Below, one piece after another: positions 14,958 through 19,930 of a DNA stretch of 24,580 nt. A program made the position numbers and the translations under genes. Every line of letters begins with the position of its first letter. Within the stretch, counting starts at the first letter, position 1. Under the pieces are notes generated by a model, which searched no databases, was not told the origin of the DNA, and saw only the letters and a program-made list of their open reading frames with translations. Source of the stretch: a virus; IMG/VR virus record IMGVR_UViG_3300032241_000904, positions 1 through 24,580 of that record; one strand, written 5' to 3'.

Positions 14958-15209
14958 ATGACAGTGAGCAAAATTACCGAAGTGACCATATTTGAAAGCC
15001 CTGACGGTGGACGTACTGTGTATGCCAGAAATCCCGGAAGCCATCACAGAACCCTACACAGCCGTGATCCAGAACTGCAACGAGAGTTAGAGGAACTGGA
15101 ACAACAGAAACGCTGGGTTGATATTTTTCAATCACGACGTGACAATGCCGAACTGAATAACCTGTGTGAACAGGTAGAAATCCTGTACGAATTATCACGA
15201 ACCCAATAG
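14958..15209 (+). CDS. Conserved small phage protein, unknown function (83 aa)
   Basis: The protein starts MTVSKITEVTIFESPDGGRT and ends in a charged helix (ELQRELEELEQQKRWVDIFQ and on). From memory, short proteins with KITEVT-ESPDGG-TVYAR near the N-terminus are frequent in aquatic T4-like phages but have no assigned role. A TTG at 14934 would give a longer form but lies within the terminator, so the ATG at 14958 is the start. The next gene begins directly after its stop. Expression is expected to be late, from TTAAATA at 14943. Confidence 0.8.
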   Translation: MTVSKITEVTIFESPDGGRTVYARNPGSHHRTLHSRDPELQRELEELEQQKRWVDIFQSRRDNAELNNLCEQVEILYELSRTQ

Positions 15210-15659
15210 ATGCGATTTGCCTGTACCACCTTGTTTGATATTACTGCTACTGGAATAACTGGACATTTTAAATTGACCCGTATTCCATTCACAGATCAGG
15301 CCGGGCATACAATAAGTTCTGTTACAGACTGGAATATGGCTCGCAATCAACAAAGAAACTGGGAAACTTTAACTCAAATCATTGGCATGCGTACTCAGAT
15401 ATTCAACATGACACCGCCTGAGCGTCGGCCTGGCCTGACCTGGCGATTTGAATTTGAAACTGAAACCGACGGAATTTTTGGAGACGATACGGACCCAGTC
15501 AGTGTGTTACGTCAAGATGCCGCAGGAGTGCCCATGTTGCTGGATCTGACCAATAGAAGTGATCTGGCGCCTATGTTGATTACCTCTGGTCCAGAACAAA
15601 ACATTTGGTTTGAACCCGTAGCTATAAATACAATCGAAGAGATTGACAATCAATCCTGA
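15210..15659 (+). CDS. Hypothetical late protein, 149 aa
   Basis: This is a soluble protein with a strand-rich first third (ACTTLFDITATGITGHFK), a central basic-aromatic helix NQQRNWETLTQIIGMRTQ, and an acidic second half (FEFETETDGIFGDDTDPVSV). I recall the NWETL-Q-I-RTQ block from unassigned proteins of aquatic T4-like phages. No enzyme motif, signal peptide or membrane segment is visible. The ATG follows the preceding stop with no gap and no Shine-Dalgarno of its own beyond the coding region, so it probably depends on coupling. A perfect TATAAATA late promoter lies in its 3' end and serves the next gene. Confidence 0.75.
   Translation: MRFACTTLFDITATGITGHFKLTRIPFTDQAGHTISSVTDWNMARNQQRNWETLTQIIGMRTQIFNMTPPERRPGLTWRFEFETETDGIFGDDTDPVSVLRQDAAGVPMLLDLTNRSDLAPMLITSGPEQNIWFEPVAINTIEEIDNQS
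15623..15630 (+). promoter_or_regulatory. Perfect T4-type late promoter TATAAATA
   Basis: This is an exact match to the T4 late consensus, inside the 3' end of the 149-residue gene and 43 bases before the ATG at 15674, leaving a leader with AGGAA at 15661-15665 as ribosome site. Confidence 0.6.
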
Positions 15660-15673
15660 TAGGAAAAACCACA

Positions 15674-15940
15674 ATGACCGTTGAAGCCACAGATATCGAA
15701 AAGAAAAGCCTTGAAGCTCACGTAGAGCTGTGTGCTGAACGCTACAATGCGTTAGAAGACAAAATGTCGGCCATGGCTGAAAATATTGCACATCTTTGTG
15801 TCATGGTCACAGAAGTCAAATCCAGTGTCAGCAAACTGACCGAAAAAAACACAGATAGATTGATCAGCTGGGGCGTTGGTATCATTGGATTTTTATCAGC
15901 TTCCACTATCTATCTTATATCCCATTACGTGATTAAATGA
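15674..15940 (+). CDS. C-terminal membrane-anchored coiled-coil protein (holin-like candidate)
   Basis: This 88-residue protein has a helical, charged first two thirds (EKKSLEAHVELCAERYNALEDKMSAM, then VTEVKSSVSKLTEKN), followed by one hydrophobic segment at about 66-86 (WGVGIIGFLSASTIYLISHYV) and a short basic end. A single membrane helix with a coiled-coil domain fits small phage lysis accessory proteins, class III-type holins or spanin-like inner-membrane proteins, and also membrane adaptors. No endolysin gene lies beside it in this window, so lysis is only a suggestion. The start has AGGAA eight bases upstream and a perfect late promoter before that. Confidence 0.75.
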   Translation: MTVEATDIEKKSLEAHVELCAERYNALEDKMSAMAENIAHLCVMVTEVKSSVSKLTEKNTDRLISWGVGIIGFLSASTIYLISHYVIK

Positions 15941-16434
15941 AATCAGACCAAGAATTTGATCGCATGTTTCGACAGGAATTTTGCGATATTGTTGACAATT
16001 TAATTTGGCAAAACGATGAAGGAGAATATGAAGTATTTGGAAAATACCGTATAATTCCTCAGCGTCCGGGATATCAGGTATTTTGTTCAGCCACCGATGC
16101 CGGCACATTTCACAGCACAAGAACTGCACTCAGTTGGTGTATTGCTGACAAACACTGTGCCTATAACCTGGCTAGAGAGTTGTTGGAAACAGACAACAAG
16201 TTATACAGCTTAAATCAGGACATATCGGCTCGTACAGCCGTGGGCGAACGTAGCAAAGACCCTAATTTTCGCGATATTATTGCAACCAAATTGGAAAGCA
16301 AAATCATAAACAAAAAACGCCTGGAAAATCAACTGACCAAATGTGTAAACTGGGCTAAATACTGTCAACAACGAGGATTCGAAAATGAAACTGCAAGAAC
16401 TGGCCGTACCAAGTCAAACAAAACAAGCCGCTAA
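15937..16434 (+). CDS. Hypothetical late protein, 165 aa
   Basis: The first 65 residues are acidic and aromatic, with an EYEVFGKYRIIPQRPGYQVF segment that looks like two strands of a small domain. I recall a similar FGKY block in unassigned aquatic T4-like phage proteins. The remainder is helical and basic (ATKLESKIINKKRLENQLTK), probably a coiled coil. There is no membrane segment or enzyme motif. It begins in an ATGA overlap with the membrane protein gene, and its last 50 bases also encode the start of the next protein, an unusually long overlap for this window. Confidence 0.75.
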   Translation: MKSDQEFDRMFRQEFCDIVDNLIWQNDEGEYEVFGKYRIIPQRPGYQVFCSATDAGTFHSTRTALSWCIADKHCAYNLARELLETDNKLYSLNQDISARTAVGERSKDPNFRDIIATKLESKIINKKRLENQLTKCVNWAKYCQQRGFENETARTGRTKSNKTSR

Positions 16435-17293
16435 GGTATTTGAAAGCTATTTTGGCGATCGTATCTCTTTTGAGACTATTTCCCGCCGCCAGGCTCAGAC
16501 CTTATTGAACCGTGTGCGCAAGTTGGTCAGCGAACATCGACGCACTCCTAAATTCCATCACAGCGAACAAAATCCTGCCTACATGAAATTGATCATGTTG
16601 GAGCAGGTCCTGTCAGCTCGTATCAAAGAAGAACAAGTACAAGGCACTGTAGTTCCTACAGGTGGCATGGGTCAACCTGGTCAGAATCCTCAACAACAAG
16701 CTGGCCTACAACAAGCCGCTATTCAGCAAGGCAAAAAACAAGCCCAAGAACAAATGAAACAGATTGACCAGCAGATGGCACAACTGCAACAACAAAAAGC
16801 ACAACTGCAACAACAGATGAACAATCCAGCTGCCATGGCTGAAAGTCGTCGCCGTGCTCGCCGCCTGCGCGAAGCTTCTGAAATTCAACAGGCCCAGGTA
16901 GTCCTGGCCAGCCAAGACATGGTCGATCAAGTGCAAAAAATGAGCGAACAAGTAAGTGCCATGCAGTTTAAAGATCTTCCGGCCTTGGTTGATCAAATTA
17001 AAAACGAAGTCGGTGTTGACCAAGCCATGCAATTCAATACAGATACAACTGCTGCACTTGCAGGTTTGTTACAAAATTTACAAGGTGCCAAGACTCAACT
17101 TGAACAGGCCACTGGCGTAGTCACAGGACAGGCTCCACAGATTCCAGGCGACGACCTAGGCGCACCACCTGACATGGGTGCTGATATGGGTGCTGATATG
17201 GGCGGAGAAGAAATGCCACCTGAATTACCAGCACCAGGCGAAGAAGAAGAATTACCTACCCCATCTGCAAGTTTGGGACGTGGCCGTAGATAA
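16385..17293 (+). CDS. Gln-rich coiled-coil, probable scaffold/internal head or tail protein
   Basis: The 302-residue product begins MKLQELAVPSQTKQAAKVFE, then has a conserved-looking block ISRRQAQTLLNRVRKLVSEH followed by HHSEQNPAYMKLIMLEQVL (residues 34-80), which I recall from unassigned aquatic T4-like phage proteins. Residues about 105-150 are a Gln-rich coiled coil (QMAQLQQQKAQLQQQ) and the next 90 residues are helical. The C-terminus is Pro/Gly/Asp/Glu-rich with a tandem DMGA repeat and ends in RGRR. This is typical of scaffolding or internal proteins. GAGGA at 16373-16377 supports the ATG at 16385, seven bases on, despite the 50-base overlap with the preceding gene. Confidence 0.75.
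   Translation: MKLQELAVPSQTKQAAKVFESYFGDRISFETISRRQAQTLLNRVRKLVSEHRRTPKFHHSEQNPAYMKLIMLEQVLSARIKEEQVQGTVVPTGGMGQPGQNPQQQAGLQQAAIQQGKKQAQEQMKQIDQQMAQLQQQKAQLQQQMNNPAAMAESRRRARRLREASEIQQAQVVLASQDMVDQVQKMSEQVSAMQFKDLPALVDQIKNEVGVDQAMQFNTDTTAALAGLLQNLQGAKTQLEQATGVVTGQAPQIPGDDLGAPPDMGADMGADMGGEEMPPELPAPGEEEELPTPSASLGRGRR
17171..17205 (+). repeat. Tandem 12-bp repeat (three units)
   Basis: Units GACATGGGTGCT, GATATGGGTGCT and a partial GATATGGGCGG follow one another in frame and encode DMGA-DMGA-DMGG. Such in-frame repeats change copy number by slippage, so length may vary between related phages. Confidence 0.85.
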
Positions 17294-17640
17294 TGTTGAT
17301 TCGTGAATTTGCTGACGATAACACAAATTCTGATGCTGTAAAATTGGCCAGTCTGGCAACTTTGTTGGCAGATCGAGCCGACGATGAGGGTGCTCAGAAA
17401 CAAATCAGTCAGGAGGCCTTTATTGAAGCAGCCAAAAGTCTTGGAGTTAATCTTACTCCCGATACGTTAGCCACAGCAATTGGTATGGAACCACTTAGCA
17501 ACATCTTGGAGCCATTGGATCTACAATCTGGCATAGTCAGTTTCAAAGGCGATACCGAAGCCACAACCGGAATGAGTGTAGATCAGGCACAGGCAGTGGT
17601 CAATTCAAATGCCAAGGCAGCAATGAAGCGTCGCCAATAA
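17293..17640 (+). CDS. Hypothetical late protein, 115 aa
   Basis: This helical protein starts MLIREFADDN, has KLASLATLLADRADDEGA, ISQEAFIEAAKSLGVNL and a closing MSVDQAQAVVNSNAKAAMKRRQ block. From memory the GD-x-MSVDQA ending is shared by small unassigned proteins that sit directly after the Gln-rich coiled-coil gene in aquatic T4-like phages, so the pair probably works together in the virion or its assembly. There is no membrane or enzyme signature. Its ATG overlaps the preceding stop by one base. A consensus sigma70 promoter for the next module begins two bases after its stop, marking a late-to-early border. Confidence 0.78.
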   Translation: MLIREFADDNTNSDAVKLASLATLLADRADDEGAQKQISQEAFIEAAKSLGVNLTPDTLATAIGMEPLSNILEPLDLQSGIVSFKGDTEATTGMSVDQAQAVVNSNAKAAMKRRQ

Positions 17641-17642
17641 AG

Positions 17643-17671
17643 TTGACAAACTTGGCATTACATGTTATAAT
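17643..17671 (+). promoter_or_regulatory. Perfect-consensus sigma70 promoter, TTGACA-17-TATAAT with extended -10
   Basis: TTGACA at 17643-17648 and TATAAT at 17666-17671 are both exact consensus, with the ideal 17 bp spacer, and TGT at 17663-17665 gives an extended -10. Transcription would start near 17678, followed by GGAGAA at 17685-17690 and the ATG at 17696. It is the strongest promoter in the window and would be read by unmodified host RNA polymerase immediately after infection. Confidence 0.9.
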
Positions 17672-17695
17672 GACATAGTAAATCGGAGAAACAAA

Positions 17696-18004
17696 ATGAA
17701 ACGAATAATTGCTATCGCCTTGTTGATGTTTGCCATTACCGCACAGGCTCACGGTTGGCGATATGGTGGTGGACACTACTATTGGCATCCTGGATATGGC
17801 TGGGTAGTTCCTGCGGTAGTTGGTGGTGCTATTGTGTATGAAGTTACCCGCCCTCCTATTATTGCAGTTCAACAACAACCGGTATACATACAACAACCTG
17901 CTCCGGCTGCTCCAGCATATCTTCCACCGTCCGACATGCACTGGGAAGCTATCCTAGATGCCAACTGTAATTGCTATCGCACAGTATTGGTTCCCAATCG
18001 ATGA
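17696..18004 (+). CDS. Small exported His/Gly/aromatic-rich protein
   Basis: The first 18 residues are a clear Sec signal peptide: basic MKR, hydrophobic core IIAIALLMFAI, and an AQA cleavage site before H19. The mature start is rich in Gly, His, Tyr and Trp (HGWRYGGGHYYWHPGYGW), which could bind metal ions or carbohydrate. A short Ala/Val/Gly segment and a Pro/Gln linker follow, and the C-terminus has a closely spaced Cys pair in ANCNCYR. It resembles, from memory, small periplasmic proteins of proteobacteria, so it may be host-derived. It is the first gene behind the perfect sigma70 promoter and is coupled (ATGA) to another exported protein and the IscU/IscA genes. Function is unknown. Confidence 0.85.
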   Translation: MKRIIAIALLMFAITAQAHGWRYGGGHYYWHPGYGWVVPAVVGGAIVYEVTRPPIIAVQQQPVYIQQPAPAAPAYLPPSDMHWEAILDANCNCYRTVLVPNR

Positions 18005-18288
18005 AATGGGTTGGCATATTTCTTGTGGCGTTGAGTTTGTCTGCATACTCTGCCGGATTTAGTAATCTGTTTAGAGACAACAAGACACCGGCACCGCAAG
18101 CTCCTAAACCAGAAACACCTAAGCCGTTGTCAACTCTCGTACTGGCTCCTAAACCTGTACCACAACCAGTGACAACACCCAAGCCTGCGACACCTGCACC
18201 TGCAACAACTAAACCTACGAATTCTAATAATCCTACTACAGATAACAACAAAACTTGTAGTCCAACAGATACAACATGTAAGAGGTAA
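18001..18288 (+). CDS. Small exported Pro/Thr-rich protein
   Basis: The ATG at 18001 lies in an ATGA overlap with the preceding gene, and translation from it begins with a signal peptide (MKWVGIFLVALSLSAYSA, cleavage likely after residue 18). A TTG at 17971 would bury the signal and is rejected. The mature 77 residues are a flexible Pro/Thr/Lys linker (repeats of the type PKPxTPKP) ending in CSPTDTTC, where two Cys seven apart could form a disulphide or anchor a ligand. No lipobox is present, so it is not an obvious lipoprotein. Its location between an exported protein and IscU is unusual. It may span or line the periplasm; no family is recognised. Confidence 0.82.
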   Translation: MKWVGIFLVALSLSAYSAGFSNLFRDNKTPAPQAPKPETPKPLSTLVLAPKPVPQPVTTPKPATPAPATTKPTNSNNPTTDNNKTCSPTDTTCKR

Positions 18289-18290
18289 TT

Positions 18291-18671
18291 ATGGCATATT
18301 CAGAAAAAGTAATTGATCACTATGAAAATCCACGTAACGTGGGCAAGATGGACGCCACTGACGATTCAGTGGGCACAGGTATGGTAGGTGCTCCGGCTTG
18401 CGGTGATGTAATGAAGTTACAAATCCGAGTAGAAGATGGGATTATAACAGATGCAAAATTCAAAACATACGGGTGTGGGTCGGCGATCGCGAGTAGCAGT
18501 CTCGTCACGGAGTGGGTCAAAGGAAAAACGCTTGAGCAGGCTGGATCAATTAAGAACAGTGACATCGCTGAGGAACTCGCGCTACCGCCAGTTAAGATCC
18601 ATTGCAGTATCCTTGCGGAAGACGCTATTAAGGCCGCGATAGATGATTACCGTAACAAACACAGCCAGTAA
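18291..18671 (+). CDS. iscU: IscU, Fe-S cluster assembly scaffold
   Basis: IscU receives sulphur from IscS and iron, builds a [2Fe-2S] cluster and hands it on with HscA/HscB. The 126-residue product is full length and very close to beta/gammaproteobacterial IscU by memory. All ligands are present: C37 and D39 in APACGDV, C62 in YGCGSAIASSS, and H104-C105 in KIHCSIL; the HscA recognition motif LPPVK is at 98-102. The start has AGAGG at 18281-18285. It is two bases after the exported-protein gene and overlaps iscA by 29 bases. IscS, HscA, HscB and ferredoxin are not in the window, so it must use host partners. Parts of the gene (18481-18540, 35 of 60 bases G or C) are richer in GC than the flanks, consistent with transfer from a bacterium. 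Confidence 0.97.
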   Translation: MAYSEKVIDHYENPRNVGKMDATDDSVGTGMVGAPACGDVMKLQIRVEDGIITDAKFKTYGCGSAIASSSLVTEWVKGKTLEQAGSIKNSDIAEELALPPVKIHCSILAEDAIKAAIDDYRNKHSQ

Positions 18672-18963
18672 AAAAATCAAAGACAATTTAACCAAGCGTG
18701 GCAAAGGCATTGGTATCCGTGTGGGTGTAAGAACTACCGGTTGTTCAGGACTTGCTTATGTGTTAGAATATGTAGATGAGTCATGGCCCGGATCTACCAG
18801 TTACTTGCAAGACGGATTCAGCATAATAGTAGACAACAAAGACTTGCCTGTTGTAGGTGATATAGAAATAGATTATGTTCGTCAAGGCCTCAACGAAGGT
18901 TTTGAATTCAACAACCCTGTAGAACGAGACCGCTGTGGATGCGGAGAAAGTTTTCGTGTATAA
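18643..18963 (+). CDS. iscA: IscA-type A-type Fe-S carrier
   Basis: A-type carriers bind iron or a cluster and pass [2Fe-2S]/[4Fe-4S] clusters to target enzymes. This 106-residue protein has the three ligand cysteines: C34 in RTTGCSGLAY and C98/C100 in RCGCGESF, the family's end signature. RGKGIGIRVGVR and FVxQGLNEGFxF-like segments (here YVRQGLNEGFEF) match proteobacterial IscA rather than ErpA or SufA in my judgement. The ATG at 18643 lies 29 bases inside iscU, an overlap much longer than in the usual host isc operon, where the genes are separate, so the pair has been compacted in the phage. An insertion-like SWPGSTSYLQDG region around 47-58 replaces the usual EPxPED-type loop. Confidence 0.93.
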   Translation: MITVTNTASKKIKDNLTKRGKGIGIRVGVRTTGCSGLAYVLEYVDESWPGSTSYLQDGFSIIVDNKDLPVVGDIEIDYVRQGLNEGFEFNNPVERDRCGCGESFRV

Positions 18964-19669
18964 CCCAAAATTTGATTATAAACCCCTAAGTCGTGTTACT
19001 GAAGATGGCAAGCGTTTATATGCTACACCAGATGGAAAACGGTTACCCAGTGTAACAACTGTATTAGACAAAACAAAACCCGAAGAAAAGAAAGCCGCAC
19101 TTAACGAATGGCGAAAACGTGTAGGCGTTGAAAACGCACAAAAAATTACTACCGAAGCCGCAAACCGTGGCACTAGAATGCATACCTATCTTGAGGATTA
19201 TATCAAGCAAGGGCAACTTCGAGAGCGTGGATCAAATCCCTTTGGCTGGGCCAGCCATGCCATGGCACAAACCGTGATTGAAGATGGACTTGTAAACGTC
19301 AACGAAATCTGGGGTGTAGAGGTTCCATTATATTTTCCTGGACTGTATGCCGGTACTACTGACGGGTGTGGTCTACACCTAAACGAAGAAAGTATTTTAG
19401 ACTATAAACAAACCAACAAGCCCAAGAAGCAAGAATGGATTGAAGACTATTACCTACAGCTGGTGGCCTATGCCCTAGCGCACAATGAAGTTTACGGAAC
19501 AAACATACGCAAAGGTGTAGTTTTAATGTGTGTTAAACCGCCGGTTGATGACATGGGCCGCCCACTAGAGCGTCCCGTCTATCAGGAATTTATTTTAAAA
19601 CCTGAAGATTTTGACTACTGGGCTGACCAGTGGTGGCGCAGATTAGAGCTGTATTACTTACAGGCTTAG
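18956..19669 (+). CDS. PD-(D/E)XK exonuclease (RecB/Cas4-like)
   Basis: This nuclease family degrades or processes DNA ends, and phage members are annotated as exonucleases in aquatic T4-like genomes. Counting from an ATG at 18935, motifs are GTRMH (H83), GVEVPL (E129), AGTTDG (D143), LDYK with D156 and K158, and the RecB-type Q175-LVAY-A179 helix motif. There are no C-terminal Cys clusters as in Fe-S-binding Cas4. I choose the GTG at 18956, which has GGAG nine bases upstream; the ATG at 18935 has only a weak site and would add seven residues. It overlaps the end of iscA and so is the last gene of the sigma70-driven operon. It meets a minus-strand gene tail to tail with a three-base overlap. 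Confidence 0.85.
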   Translation: MYNPKFDYKPLSRVTEDGKRLYATPDGKRLPSVTTVLDKTKPEEKKAALNEWRKRVGVENAQKITTEAANRGTRMHTYLEDYIKQGQLRERGSNPFGWASHAMAQTVIEDGLVNVNEIWGVEVPLYFPGLYAGTTDGCGLHLNEESILDYKQTNKPKKQEWIEDYYLQLVAYALAHNEVYGTNIRKGVVLMCVKPPVDDMGRPLERPVYQEFILKPEDFDYWADQWWRRLELYYLQA

Positions 19670-19866
19670 GTATTAGTAGGATATGACGCATATACTTCAT
19701 TGCCGTCATCGTCAATATCCTGCGGAACATCGGTACAATTAGCACCGCGTGTAGCCACAATTCCAGAGCCCAATATCTGTTGCATTAGAAAATGCACTTT
19801 TTTCTCAAGATCGCGCAGGGCTGTGCCATCTTCAATTCTATCGTCTTTACCCCACAAATTTGACAT
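19666..19866 (-). CDS. Minus-strand small protein, 66 aa
   Basis: This frame lies in the only gap between the nuclease and tail-spike genes. Its ATG is preceded on the same strand by a strong AAGGAGA about seven bases upstream, and a late-type CTAAATA lies 21 bases before the start. The product begins MSNLWGKDDRIEDGTALRDL, has a short helix KKVHFLMQQILGSG and an acidic tail (DVPQDIDDDGNEVYASYP). No membrane segment or known motif. A switch of strand for such a short gene, with its own promoter, is unusual in this otherwise one-directional region. The function is unknown. Confidence 0.8.
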   Translation of the reverse strand: MSNLWGKDDRIEDGTALRDLEKKVHFLMQQILGSGIVATRGANCTDVPQDIDDDGNEVYASYPTNT

Positions 19867-19887
19867 GTTGTTCTCCTTGTATGTTCA

Positions 19888-19894
19888 TATTTAG
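19888..19894 (-). promoter_or_regulatory. Late-promoter-like element CTAAATA (minus strand)
   Basis: CTAAATA reads on the minus strand toward the 66-residue gene. The leader of about 21 bases contains AAGGAGA. Only three bases separate it from the + strand late element, so the two form a back-to-back promoter. Confidence 0.55.
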
Positions 19895-19904
19895 CTGGTA
19901 AATA
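19895..19904 (+). promoter_or_regulatory. Late-promoter motif CTGGTAAATA
   Basis: This is the third copy of the ten-base motif, 26 bases before the GTG of the tail-spike gene. AAGGA at 19918-19922 lies in the leader. It is paired back to back with the minus-strand element at 19888-19894. Confidence 0.6.
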
Positions 19905-19930
19905 CTGAATAGAATTCAAGGACAAACACA

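Noticed and set aside
15507-15791. Minus-strand open frame of 94 codons
   Set aside because: It spans two + strand genes with good start signals and has no ribosome site.
16035-16060. TATAAT-like sequences inside coding regions, for example near 16050 and 5867
   Set aside because: They lack a matching -35 box at proper spacing and are not positioned before a gene.
16706-17032. Minus-strand open frame of 108 codons with Leu-rich segments resembling membrane helices
   Set aside because: The Leu-rich runs are the antisense of Gln codons (CAA/CAG) in the coiled coil.
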